Source: Centrapalus pauciflorus
Taxonomy: Eukaryota > Streptophyta > Magnoliopsida > Asterales > Asteraceae
DNA: 64,000 nucleotides
Direction of reading: 5' to 3'
Assembly: GCA_020465985.1 (NCBI GenBank)
Contig: JAANYP010009689.1
Coordinates: 45,711-109,710 of the forward strand
Of the stretch, positions 46,553 to 58,040 are shown one piece after another. Each line of letters starts with the position of its first letter. Within the stretch, counting starts at the first letter, position 1. Both the position numbers and the translations under genes were made by a program. The notes beneath the pieces were generated by a model, which saw nothing but the letters and a program-made list of their open reading frames with translations, had not been told where the DNA came from and did no database searches.

Positions 46553-47985
46553 ATGGCTGATGACGAGAGCCACAGTCATCCACGCGATGAGCAAGTTATC
46601 GTAGAGTCAGAGGATATAGAGCATTCTGACGGGGAGCGCGAGAATGAGGATGGTTTAGATGATGATATTGGACCCGAGGGAGGGCCGTTGACCCCTCGTG
46701 AGACCTGGATGAAGAAGTACATGACCCGTTACGTACGAGATGTTATGGACAAGAGCCGCGCGGAGATGCAGCAGAGTTTCCAGGAGATTCGCGACATGAT
46801 CGCTACTTCCCGATCTAATGCGAGAAATACTTTGACATCTGCTCTTACTGGTGGGGGAAATATTGTGGAGACTGAGACTGGCGGACGACGATCTGATCGT
46901 GCTTCGTTCAAGGCCTTTAAGGGGTCTGGGGCCAAGGAATTCGACGGGACTATGGAGCCTGTGAAGGCTCTAGAGTGGCTAGAGTGTGCGGAGAGGGCAT
47001 TTCGCCTGAGTCATTGCTTAGAGACGGATATGGTGGAGTATGCTGCGGGGATGTTAGTAGGTCCAGCGTTGACATGGTGGAAGAACACATCGAGAGCTAT
47101 TGGTTCTGATCTGGTGGGGACGATGACTTGGGCTCAGTTTAGGAAGAGATTCCAGGATCAGTACTGTCCAGCTGACTTGACTAGGGAGATTGAGAGACAG
47201 TTTTTAGATCTACGACAGGAGGGTCTGACAGTTCAGGATTATGAGGCGGTCTTCAGGGAGAAATCACAGTTTGTGACGAGATTTGCGCTAGATGAGGAGA
47301 CGAGGGTAGATATGTTTGTGACTGGACTTCGTGCTGAAATTAAAGAGTTTGTTGAGATGCAGAGTTATAAGACCCTTGAGGTGGCAGTTATGAGTGCGCG
47401 GAAGCGCGAACGAGCACTGTTAGGTTCTACTACTTCTGTGATGTCATCACCCAAGAAAGCTAGGACTGCGGGGTCCTGATCGGTTATTTCAGACTTCTGC
47501 AAAATCATCTGGTTCTTCTTTCTCCCAATCCCAGCAGCAGTATACATCAGCGACACAGATGCCGCACGATTGCCAGCAGTGTGGGAAGAGACATACTGGA
47601 TTATGTAGTGGTTTTTCTAGAGGGTGTCACGCATGTGGAGATACCAAGCACATCAGAGTTAACTGTCCGATACATCCGTTGATTTGCTTCGATTGTGGGG
47701 TTCAGGGTCATGTAGTGAGGAACTGCCCTCAGCGGAGGCAGAGTCAGAACATGAGTACTAGCATTGCATCTATGAGTCAACAAGCTGCAGGACCAGCTCT
47801 GTCGAGGAGAGGCGACACTGATAGAGTTCCGACCCGTGCTTTTCAGATCACAGCTGATGCGCCCTGTGAGACTCCTGATGTGGTTACGGGTATTTTTGAC
47901 TTAACGCTTTATTTGATTATTCGTTATTTAACTGGGGTGCCACTATTCATTTCTATTAATGTGCCTCTTTTGCATGTCATCTGAA
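46553..47985 (+). pseudogene. Gypsy gag with two zinc knuckles, frameshifted
   Basis: The nucleocapsid/capsid protein of a Tekay-like element. The first frame (46553-47479, 308 residues) starts at ATG 46553 with an acidic N-terminus, then the Retrotrans_gag domain (about residues 125-260: EFDGTMEPVKALEWLE, TWWKN, RFQDQYCP, FLDLRQEGLTVQDYEAVFRE). A frame slip just after 47460 moves the rest into the next frame (47559-47985), which has two CCHC-like knuckles, CHACGDTKHIRVNC and CFDCGVQGHVVRNC, preceded by CQQCGKRHTGLC. The following protease part, after TPDVVTGIF, is scrambled and lacks a clear D-S/T-G. About 150 bp of internal sequence is lost relative to an intact gag-pol junction. Confidence 0.9.
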
Positions 47986-48500
47986 TGTAATTCTTTTACA
48001 TAGTTTGATTTCATTGATGTTGGGACCGTAAGTGAGCATGTGTCATAGGCTTAAGAGATTTACATATATGCTTAGTCTTGGTGATCAAAATTTCACTTTA
48101 GAGTTTGTAGTTATAATTACTAGTGGATTGAAGGTGATTGTGGTATGAATTAGTTGGATGCTTATAATGCTCATGTTATTTGTTCAAGAAGAAAGATTTA
48201 AATTACGAGTGAGTAGATAACAATATATATATAATTTATAGTGTTTTGATGCAACAAGGAAGAGTAAACACTTATACATTGAAATAGCAGAAAATTCATT
48301 AGAGTAAATATTCTGTATACAACTTAGAATTGGCAGCGATGATGTTTACATTGAAGTTATGGAGAAGTTAATTAGATATAAAGGATGTCAGTTAGTCATT
48401 AATACGTGAATTCATAAGTTATACTGTGGCATGCACAATAGAAAAGAACTTTATTGAATTGCAGAGGTAAGCATTAACAAGTAAGTATTGACTGTTAGCG

Positions 48501-48794
48501 TTGAAGTCTAAGCACATGATTGGATTCAGATTATTTGGGAGTGATTTGGAGTTATTCAGGATCGGTCGTAAATATATTCGGTTTAAACATAGATCACTTG
48601 AATTTGAAATTGATAGTCATGTGATGCTAAGAGTATCGTCTGCGGAGGAAATTATACAAATTAAGAAGCTTAATCCTAAGTTCATTATAATGTATAGATC
48701 TATAAAGTGCATAGGTGTGCGAGATTATCAATTGGGATTACCATTGAAGTTTGTTAATGCATATGATGGGTACGATTTTAGTTTTATAAAATAA
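48501..48794 (+). pseudogene. Remnant of Gypsy integrase C-terminal region
   Basis: A 97-codon frame contains FKHRSLEFEIDSHVMLRVS, then KLNPKFI, then CIGVRDYQLGLPLKF. In Tekay-type elements the end of integrase has the same order (RR.LEF.VGD.V.L.VSP, KLSP.FIGPF, AYRL.LP). The Gly-Asp and Pro positions are substituted, so it is decayed. It lies 210 bp before the 3' LTR. The stretch 47986-48500 shows no other readable domain, which marks the RT-RNaseH deletion. Confidence 0.65.
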
Positions 48795-49003
48795 AAATTT
48801 GAAGAATGCTGATAAGATGATACCCACTCAGAATGATAAGATAGATATGATGCTTAGAACTGTCAAGATGAGTTAATTGAGGTGGCGTGTTACCGAGATT
48901 TGAATTATATGTGAAAATCTAAGACAGAGATTTAAGTGAGATGTTCGATTTAATGTAATTTCTTATCATCTCGAGGACGATATCAATCCAACTTGTAGGA
49001 GAT

Positions 49004-51893
49004 TGTAACACCCGTAAATTTTGAGAGAATTAATTAATTTCAAGTTATTTAACTCAATAATAAATTCGAGAAAATAGGATATAAATTATCAAATTCCATG
49101 ATTGGTATTTAAAATATTGAATTTTTATTATAAATTTTAAGAAATTGGAAAGGGTTACAAACCAATATATATGGATATAAAACAAACCTTATATATTCAT
49201 GATAAAAGAAAATAATATATGTATATATGCATGCATGATAGCATGAAATACATTATAATCATAACCATCATCATCATTCAATTTTCTATATAAATTCCTG
49301 AATATACACACACACAAACCCTAATAGCTATTTTGCACCTCAAGAACACAAACCCCTTTTCATAAATCTGGATATTCCTTCTTATTTGTTTTGGGCTGGA
49401 AATTCAAGGATATGATCAACATTCTCATCATCATCATCACCAAATCAACAATTCATTATTAAATCTTGAGGTAATATCCATAAACCCAAAGATTATATAA
49501 ATTTTCGTATGTAATATTTAGAGAAATTGTAGAATCCATACAATGTTGTCTAAAAGAAATGTATCAAATGTGTAAATGAACAACCAACCAATATTGATTC
49601 ATCATCTTCATTCTTTTTGTTTGGTTAAAAGCTTTAATGATGAGCTCCAATGGATGTTTCATAAGTTTTACATACCCATTTGAAAACTTACATAAACTGA
49701 TTCAAATCAGTAATAAAATGTAGAATCAAATAGAAGGAGATATGTGTCGTGAGAGAGTTGGCCGGCAACGCCGTTGGTCGGCAGCAGTGGCAGCCAGCGC
49801 TGCCATGCTTTCTTCTTCCTGTATCTGTTTGCGTTTCCTGTAACCGTCAAGAACCGAGGGGGGTAGAGATGTGGCTGGAATCCGACTAGAGGGGGGGGGG
49901 GGCTCAGCGGCGGCGTGACCGGTGGCCACCGCCACCCTTCTCATCGGCGGCGTCCCTCTCTCTCTTTCCTTTCTTTTTCGTTTTCGATTCACTAAGAGGG
50001 AGATATGAGAGTAAGAGGGTGTGGGTGTGTGTGTGTTGTGGTCGGCGCCGGAAGCCGGCGGGTCGCCGCCTCTGCAGTGGAGGCTGCCGGCGGCCCTTCC
50101 ATTTTTTTTCTTCCTGCTTGTTCAAATGAGAGGAGAGAGAGCAGTAAAGGAGTTTTTTTTCTTTCTTTGTGTTACAGCCGAGAGAGAAGAGAGAAGTGAG
50201 AATAAAATATTTTGTTTTCTTTTTATTTTTTTTAAGGTTAATTAGGTTAAAATTATGTTGGGCTATTCAATTTAAAAAATTCTTTTGGGCTTTTTAATTA
50301 AATTGGGTATGGGCTGGTTTGTATATATTAGAAATTAAAATTTGGGCTTTGGCTTAAAATCTTGATATGGGTTATAACTATTGGGTGTAATTAGTTGGCT
50401 TTTTAATTTATAATTTAATTTGGGCTGTTAATCAAACTAAGTATTAAAGTGTTGGGTTTTTAGGTAGTTTATATGGGTTGATCATCCAATTAAATAAAAA
50501 TTGGGGGATTGGATTAGTTCAAATGAGGTAGTTATACAAATATATAGATTAGAGTTTAAAAGGTTGAGTTGGTTTGGTTTGTTTTAACAACTCTTTAAAA
50601 TTATAATTGAGCTAAAATGTTAGGCTACTAAATTACTTAGCCTAAATATAATGAATTTAACATGATGTAGTTTAATGGGCTATTTAAATTCTATACATAA
50701 GTTAAATATTTTAGTTTGTTTGGATTTAAAAACTTATTAGTAAATTATAATAAGATGAGATGGAAATTTACAAGGAAGAAAAAGATATATCAATTAAATT
50801 AAATTATGTATTATTTAGAGAGTTTTGAGCTTAAAAAGGTTAAAATATTATCATATCTAAATATTTTATAAAGGGATAATAACTTATAAATAGATTCTTC
50901 GATCCTAGTAATTTAAACTAATAAATGTAAACTTACCGATTTAATCCCTGAGATTTAATTAATAAGAATTGATAACGGCTTTAGTTACTTCTAGAATTAA
51001 GAATATTGATAAATAGACAATATACTTCGTTAACAGGACTCTAGTGATTTCAGTTGAGACGTGTGGCTCTCAGTAGTATTTTCAGTTGATATCGAGTTGT
51101 TGCTGGCGAGTACGGATTTGCAGACACTGTGAGTAATTGATTTAATTTCGCAAATGATCATAAATGATATGCTTGCACTGGATATCTCTTTCGTTTCTAT
51201 TGCCATGATTATTCTTTAACTACCATGCTTGGTCTTGAATATTGTTAATTATTTCGTTGCCTTGAGCCGATATCTGTGAACCCTTTTCTCCAGTATGCAT
51301 ACTGTGTATTTCGTGGATTAAGCGAGGTTGCTGTGTGCTTCCGAGTTGTATGGCGGGCGAGCCGCATGTTTTGTACACGTGCTAACCGAGCGAGTCGTAC
51401 GCCGTGTACTTATTATCGGGCGAGCCGGTAACAATACCCGATTCGTGTATGCTAAATCGAGCGAGTCGTAATGCTACACATGTTGAATTTGAGCCGATAT
51501 TTGTGTTGAACATGTTATATATGCTTGGCTGTGCTTTTAAATCTGTTACTCGCTAGGCGACAGCTTACCCCGGTTGTGGGGACAAATTTTCAGGTTTAGC
51601 TGATAAAGGAATGGCACCAGCTTCAGGATCTTGAGTTTGAGCATTTATGGTATCAGAAGGACTTCCGCATTTACTCTGATTTATATTTTGTACTTTGGAC
51701 GGGTAGATCCCTAGACTTTCAATTTGGTTGTAATAATTAGATGTTATATTTTTAGCGCACTCTGAATGTGGTGGTTTTAGTTTATTTATGTATTGAAATT
51801 GAAGTTTGAGATTAGAACGCTTTATTTTATTACTTCGAGGATTATATTGCAGATATTAGTAAAAACGTCGCGTTATTAGAACGGGGTGTTTCA
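49004..51893 (+). repeat. 3' LTR of the Gypsy element
   Basis: 2890 bp, nearly identical to 43394-46286, preceded by the purine-rich gtaggagat. Differences are mostly single transitions (for example acatgtg/acacgtg in the gcgag block) and 1-6 bp length changes in homopolymers. Confidence 0.93.
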
Positions 51894-52563
51894 AGCCACG
51901 CTCACGCTTTTAATTGTGGGGATCAACGACATACTGGGCTAGCTACCAGTAATCAACATGGGGGAACATCGGAGTATCATTACCAAGTTCAATAGAACTG
52001 GTGAAGTAGAATGGTCTAGAACAATAGACCGACTAGGCTAATCATACTAAGTTGAATCAATACATCAAAGACACAGGGAATGATGGAAGCATAAATAATC
52101 AAGGTCATGATAGCAATAAACTCATAACAATATCTAGCTATCATGATCCACAGGGCATCACCAAACCATGGTGAGCACATGTCACAATCCAGATGATCAT
52201 GTATGAATGTCAAAATAATCTATCATCAACAATATGTCTCGACCGGAATCTAGCATGTAAAACTGAATATCTATAACTCACTGGTTCTGTTGTCTTATCA
52301 AGCAGATTTCTCCACCACCTGAGTTATCTCAGGATTTTATCTTTAATCTTTGTCTTTCTGGACTCTGGCTTTTCTTTTCAAATCTGTGACCCACTTTCAA
52401 TATCTTTAAATTTATAATTCTTTGTTCAGAATTTATCTGAACCTGTCCAGAATTATATCATAGCAAGAACATTTTAGCTTTAAATCTTTATTTGATCTGA
52501 TTCTGAAAACTGTTAACTCATCAATCATTTTTCATATTCTTTGTTTCTTTGAATTCTCAAAAG

Positions 52564-52571
<8 letters not shown>

Positions 52572-52629
<58 letters not shown>
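52572..52629. repeat. (AT)n microsatellite
   Basis: About 58 bp of uninterrupted alternating AT. Confidence 0.95.
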
Positions 52630-52631
<2 letters not shown>

Positions 52632-52730
52632 TGTTTCTTTATTTATTGTTCTTTCATCATATAATCATGGGTCTTTTAATTGTAACATATCATTTATTTT
52701 ATTATTTTAAAAGCATAAAAAGTGGACCAT

Positions 52731-52937
52731 CCGAATTCGGATCAACCGGATTCGGACCATCCGAATTGCATCATCTGAACTGCATCATCCGAATTGGGCT
52801 TCCGGACCGGGCCATCCGAATTCGACTCAACTTTTATCCGAAGTAAGACATCCGAAAGGCATCCGAATTGGGTCATCCGGATTGGGTTGGGTCCGAAATA
52901 GATACATCATCCGAATTCGAGTCCCAACCGAATTCGG
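52731..52937. repeat. Second CCGAATTCGG palindrome cluster
   Basis: Exact CCGAATTCGG at 52731-52740 and 52928-52937, with about nine variants between (ccgaattcga, ccggattcgg, ccgaattggg, ccgaattgca). It is the word of the cluster at 27-451, more degenerate, here inside an LTR-like sequence. Confidence 0.88.
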
Positions 52938-53639
52938 ATCCCAAGACTTAGAATTTTCCAGAATATGTACTTGATGTTCCGGTATTTCACATACGGATTT
53001 TTATCAAAATTTCTCGATCTAAACACATTTTTATTAACATGCAATGTAATCCAAAGTTATATTATCATATTTGGGTTGTGTTTACACTATTTTCCCTATC
53101 ACAAACACATTAAATCATTCAAAATCGTCCAAAATTCATATTTTTTTTTTTGTCAAGAACACATATTTTTACAAAAATTCAGATTTTCACTTTATTTGGA
53201 TGATCCAACCTACGATTATCGTTTCTATAACATTTAATGACTTAAATTAACGATTATCTACTGAAAATTTAAACATGCAATACAAATTTCATGTTATAAT
53301 CTTAGCTTTCGGTTTTTCACATAAACCGAACCAAACTCATAAAATTTTGAAATTTAAATGAAGTTTACCTCAAATCTTTGTAGTTTCTTGATGTTTGATG
53401 ATGTTTGATATTTGTTCTTGACTTCAATCTTCAATTTAATGCAAGAATTAATGAATTCTTGATGATTTTGTTGAAATGGTCGTATGTTGAAGAGAGAAGA
53501 AGAGAGAATTTGATTTTTCTTTAAGTGTGATAAATGGCATTTAAAAGCCATTATTTAAGATTATATATTTAACTTAGTTGTATATGCAATTTAACCCCCT
53601 ACACTTTTGTATAACACATCTCTTTTAAATTTGATCATT

Positions 53640-53885
53640 TAAATACTTTATAACATTTATATAATTTAATTAAATAATTTCATTACTTAATTAAATTACA
53701 AAATAAATAATGTAATAAAATTACATTATTAGCTCAAGATCAGAGATTACATGTTTGGTTAAAGACTATGTAACAACCTAGTTTTAACCGAACTTTTAAT
53801 TCCGTATTTGATCTAATAATGTAATTTTAAATTACATTATTTGTATTGTAATTTAATTAAGTAATGAAATTGTTTAATTAAATTA
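53640..53885. repeat. AT-rich inverted repeat at a head-to-head LTR junction
   Basis: The left arm (about 53660-53732: aatttcattacttaattaaa, ataatgtaataaaattacat) and right arm (about 53815-53885: taatgtaattttaaattaca, ttaattaagtaatgaaatt) are reverse complements over about 70 bp with few mismatches, spaced by about 80 bp. The centre contains tgtaacaacc at 53769, an LTR-like start. Confidence 0.75.
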
Positions 53886-54757
53886 AATATTATAAATTAT
53901 AGCAACATACTTGACACGAATTATAATTGTGACACACGAATAAAAGATTAGAAATGTAAGTGTTTTTGTAATTTTATTTAAAAGTAATGAGAAACATATA
54001 ATTATAGTTAAAAGTATATATTATGTTAAATTATAAAATTTAATTACTAAAAGAAAGAGATAAACAAAAGTTTATTGCTTGAAATGAGAGTTTTGAGAAT
54101 TAAGAAAATATATATGCTTAAGTGGATATCTGCTCATTTTCCCCAAAACAAAACTCTCTGCTCTCTCTCTCTATACCCACGGTTCCTTCATCTTCATCTT
54201 CTCCTTCTAAATCCATCAATTTGCAACAAGAAATCAAGAATTAAACCAAGATTATCAACAAACAAGCATCACGTTACAACATTCTACAAAGATTCAAGGT
54301 AAGTTTTATGTTTATATACGGTTTCTAGAATTTTTATAAGTTTCAAAATGAGTTCAAAATTTATCAAATAGAAACATCAATAACCATTTTAATCATAGTT
54401 TAATCACAGTTTTGCTACTGAAATCGAAAGAAAAACAGAAAGAATAAGCATAACAGTGTGTGTTTGTGTGTTTGCATGGGTACCGAGACCCATGTCTCAG
54501 TACCGAAACTCAATTGAAAGGATACCGAAACCTTATGGTTTCGGTACTAAGATGTTTGATGATACCGAAACCCCACGTACTACCGAGACCATTTATGTTA
54601 CGGAAACGATTGAAGGTTTCGGTATAATTTTGATACCGGAACATATATATACCGAAACTTTTGGAATAATGAAACCTATACAGAAACCTTTAAGGTTTCG
54701 GTAATGTACCGAAACCCATACATATATACCGAAACTTTTATAAGGTACCGAAACCCA
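53769..54757 (+). mobile_element. Plus-strand Gypsy-LTR-like fragment
   Basis: It starts tgtaacaacctag, then has an AT-rich part, a CT-rich leader (54150-54230), a splice-donor-like caagGTAAGTTT at 54300, and a word cluster from 54481. This is the order seen in the complete Gypsy LTR at 43394. It is cut at about 54757, where Copia LTR sequence begins. Confidence 0.5.
54481..54757. repeat. Cluster of ACCGAAACC / GGTTTCGGT words
   Basis: TACCGAAAC-type words occur about seven times on the plus strand (for example 54501, 54523, 54563, 54649, 54707, 54727, 54746). The reverse form GGTTTCGGTA occurs at 54537, 54615 and 54694. At 54523-54546 the word and its complement form a perfect 10-bp stem with a TTAT loop. 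Confidence 0.88.
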
Positions 54758-55100
54758 TCGTGGTGCTTAGGTTTTTCAAATTGTAATTGCATTCTGATAT
54801 AAGTTTCTAAAGTCTCTAAGGTTGTAAAACCCTAAGAACAATTTGTGTTCTTCGTCTAATCAAAATAGATTAGAGGTGATTGTAATCAGAGATTTGGCAA
54901 TATAAAGGTTTTGATATTGATTGTGTTTATTTGATTATCTGTTCTTTATTATTCTGAAAGTTTTCTTAAAACAGGTAAGTGTTATTCCGCAAACTTCTTA
55001 ATTGGACTTTGATTCAAAACAAGGTTATTGGTTTAAACTCTGATCTATTAAAACCAGTTAATCTTAGGTGATTTTGATCTTGACAAGTGGTATCAGAGCC
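54758..55100 (+). mobile_element. Partial 5' LTR (LTR1) of Copia A, and primer site
   Basis: 54780-55085 matches the last 300 bp of the complete LTR at 60249-60860, ending gatcttgaca at 55085. The upstream half is missing: similarity stops near 'gtgcttaggttttt'. The primer site TGGTATCAGAGCC is at 55088-55100. Confidence 0.85.
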
Positions 55101-55169
55101 AGGTTCTGTTTGTTATTCTTTGTTTTCAAAGTCAGAAACTTTCATCGTTTACAGGTTTGTTTTTCTGCA

Positions 55170-56100
55170 ATGGAGTTTGAGAACAACAGTAGTGGATCTG
55201 GGTAAGGACTTAAAGTGCCTATGCTCAAACCCACTGAGTTCGAGATGTGGAAACTCAGGATTCAACAACACATTCAATTCATTGACTATGCCCTATGAGA
55301 AGCTGTTGAAAATCCTCCTGCAGTTGATCCTGAACTAGATGTTAAAGGCAAACCAAAAAGAACACTTCCAAAAACTGAGATTGAAAGAAAGGCTAGAATG
55401 AATGAAGTCAAAGCTCTTACTATTTTACAAATTGCCATTCCTAATGCTTATCAACATAAGTTTAAAAAAATCTATACTGCTCATTCTCTTTGGCTTGCTT
55501 TAGAGAAAAGATTTGCTGGCAATGCTAGCACAAAAAGAAACCAAAAAGATCTTTTAAAACAGCAGTGTGAAATTTTTCTGGTGGATAGAATGAAAACCTC
55601 ACTCAAATCTTTGATAGGTTTAATAAGCTGAAAGGTGAGTTGGAGAGTATTAAGGCCAGCCTGGATCAAGATGAAGTGAACAGAAAATTCCCCAGATCTC
55701 TTGGTGAAGAATGGACATTCTATGTTGCCTAATGGAGAACCAAAGACACTCTAGATGAAATAGAGTTGGATGACCTCTACAACAGCCTGAGAGTGTTTGA
55801 ATCTGAAATTGAAAATAAAAAGAAACTTTTTCCTTACAATCAAAACACTGCTCTACTGTCATCAGCATTAACTGATAATTCAAACTGCTGTGACTCTTTT
55901 TCAGGTGCTGATGGTAACTCTTTGAAGTTCATTATGAAGCATTTGTTGCAAGTGATGGACTTTTTGCTCTTAATGCTGAAGATTTGGAACAAATCCATCC
56001 AGATGATTTAGAGGAGATGGACTTAAAGTGGCAACATGCTATGTTGACTATGAGGGCCAAAAGATTTCTGGAAGGGACTGGCAGACCAAACTTTCAGTCT
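55170..56100 (+). pseudogene. Copia A gag (UBN2/Retrotran_gag type), several stops
   Basis: Starting at ATG 55170 (MEFENNSSGSG, then a stop where copy B reads Gln), this matches copy B gag almost throughout: MLKPTEFEMWKLRIQQHIQF, ENPPAVDPELD, ALTILQIAIPNAYQHKFKK, AHSLWLALEKRFAG, TKRNQKDLLKQQ. Stops and at least two frame slips break it. It ends abruptly near 56100 at FQS, where RT sequence begins, so zinc knuckle, protease and integrase are deleted. In an intact element this is the capsid/nucleocapsid protein that packages the RNA. Confidence 0.9.
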
Positions 56101-57663
56101 AGCTGCCTTTAAACATGCATGCTTCATGTCACAATTAGAACCAAAGAAAGAATCTGAGGCACTGAACGATCCATCTTGGATTGAAGCAATGCAAGAAGAA
56201 CTACTGTAATTCAAGATTCATAATGTATGGACACTGGTAGATTTGCCTAAAGGAAAGAGGGCAATTGGTACAAGATGGGTGTTCAGAAATAAAGAGGATG
56301 AGAGAGGTGTAGTGATCAAAAACAAAGCACGACTGGTAGCTCAAGGATACAATCAAGAAGAAGGGAGAGATTATGATGATGTCTTTGCCCCAGTAGCAAG
56401 GATAGAGGACATCAGACTGTTCCTAGCCTATGCCAGCTATAAAGGATTCAAGGTGTACCAAATGGATGTGAAATCTGCATTTCTATATGGTACAATTGAA
56501 GAAGAGGTTTATGTGTGTCAGTCCCCTGGATTTGAAGACTATAAGTATCCAGACAATGTCTACAAGTTAGACAAAGTACTCTATGGGCTTCACCAAGCTC
56601 CAAGAGCATGGTATGACACTTTGTCTTCATATCTACTACATAATGGTTTCAAGAGAGGTACTCTGGACAAGACATTGTTCACTAAGTCCATCAAATCAGA
56701 GATCCTTCTTGTTCAAATCTATGTTGATGACATCATCTTTGGATCAAAAAATGACATTCTCTGCAAGGAAATTGAGACGTTGATGCACAAAAAGTTTCAA
56801 ATGAGTTCAGTGGGGGATCTAACTTTCTTTCTTGGATTGCAGATCAAGCAGAAACCCACTGGAGTTTTCATCAGTCAATCAAAGTATGTGAATGATATTA
56901 TGGAAAAGTTTGGATATAAGGACACCAAGGTTGCCAGCACACCAATGGACACTCACAAACAGCTTGCTGCAGATAAAGAAGGAGTGGATGTGGATATTCA
57001 TTTGTACAGATCTTTGATAGGTTCACTAATGTATCTCACATCTTCTAGACCTGATATTATGTTTGCTTTCTGTGTTTGTGCCATGTTTCAATGTACCCAA
57101 AGGATTCACATCTGTTTATTATTAAGAGAGTCTTTAGATATCTAAAAGGTCAACCAAAATTGGGCCTATGGTATCCTAAGGACTCTACACTTGAACTAAC
57201 AGCTTACTCTGATAGTGACTATGGAGGTTGCAACATAGACAGGAAGTCCACAACTGGTGGATGTCAATATCTAGGAGCAAGACTAGTCTCTTGGCAGTGC
57301 AAAAAGCAAACCACAGTCTCCACTTCATCCACTGAGGCAGAATATGTTGCAGCTGCCAGCTGTTGTTCCCAAGTTATGTGGATACAGAACCAACTAAGAG
57401 ACTATGGTATGAACTTTCTATCTACTCCTATTTACATTGACAATTCAAGTGCAATCAGCATTGTACAAAATCCAGTGAAATTTCCCAAAACCAAGCACAT
57501 TGACATTAGATTCCATTTTATAAGGGACTGTAATGAAAAGAAATTAATCCAAGTTACCAAAATTCATACAGATGATCAATTAGCTGATCTGTTTACAAAG
57601 CCCTTTCATGTAGGAAGGTTCACCTTTCTGGTATCAAACATTGGTATGATAAATATGGATTAA
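56101..57663 (+). pseudogene. Copia A reverse transcriptase-RNase H, one frameshift
   Basis: Ty1/Copia RT and RNase H. The region 56105-56242 carries a frame slip and a stop (EAMQEELL then stop). From 56243 an open frame has GTRWVFRNKEDERG, VYQMDVKSAFLYG, LYGLHQAPRAWYD, the catalytic YVDDIIFGS, FFLGLQIKQKPTG and LMYLTSSRPDIMFAFC. A frame slip at about 57076-57120 moves RNase H to the next frame (57076-57663: AYSDSDYGGCNIDRKSTTGG, STEAEYVAA, IDNSSAISIVQNPVKFPKTK, HIDIRFHFIRDC, DLFTKPFH). It ends with TAA at 57661. A polypurine tract aagggggaga follows at 57725. Confidence 0.94.
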
Positions 57664-58040
57664 TTTGTCTTTCATTACTTCCCCTTATTTTTATGAGAAA
57701 AACACTTATTGAATGTGCTTAGTTAAGGGGGAGACACTGTTTCATTAAGCTGCTGATTTAACAACTAACAACTTGAGACTATTCTCAAGCTGCTAGTTCA
57801 TTTTCTTGAACTGTTAGTTGTTTCACTTGGTCTGTCAAGTGTGCAGGGCATTTCAGTCATTACTAAGAAGATTGTGCGCGGGACTAGATATTTTTTGAAA
57901 CCTAAAACCTTAAAAGTCACAGTTTCGTTTGATTGCAACTATCAGTTGCAAAATATCTTCAACAATCCTTTCTCCTTCTCTCTCTGTGCGATTTTCAAAT
58001 AATCTTTCCAAACCCTAATTCCTCGCCTTTGTGATCATCA
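57664..58040 (+). promoter_or_regulatory. Leader between pol and the post-pol ORF, with repeated word
   Basis: After aagggggaga (57725-57734), 57746-57835 holds aagctgctgattt, caagctgctagttca and gaactgttagttg. From about 57955 the sequence becomes CT-rich (ctttctccttctctctctgt) and runs through aaaccctaatt to the ATG at 58041, much like the 5' leader of a plant mRNA. This may mean the post-pol ORF has its own transcript. Confidence 0.45.

Larger units (their letters stand above)
43394..51893 (+). mobile_element. Ty3/Gypsy (Tekay-like) element with 2.9-kb LTRs and TSD
   Basis: LTRs 43394-46286 and 49004-51893 both run TGTAACACCCG to GGGGTGTTTCA and are nearly identical. The 5-bp TSD agcca is exact (43389-43393 and 51894-51898). 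After the 5' LTR, tatcagag (46289-46296) is a decayed iMet primer site. The internal region is only 2.7 kb: gag (46553-47985), a broken protease start and a remnant of the integrase tail (48580-48790). RT and RNase H are deleted. High LTR identity shows a fairly recent insertion of an already defective element. Confidence 0.93.
42859..53774 (-). mobile_element. Minus-strand solo Gypsy-type LTR split by a nested Gypsy element
   Basis: Segments 42859-43393 and 51899-53774 join across the complete Gypsy insertion into one LTR-like sequence of about 2.4 kb, read on the minus strand from TGTTACATAG to GGTCTTCACA. Minus-strand order: AT-rich start, leader near 53530-53380, donor-like gaGGTAAAC near 53374, the CCGAATTCGG cluster (52937-52731), then ctcactaag and acaggaaaaaa, as in the other Gypsy LTRs. 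I did not find a convincing TSD, so the outer ends are provisional. Confidence 0.4.
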
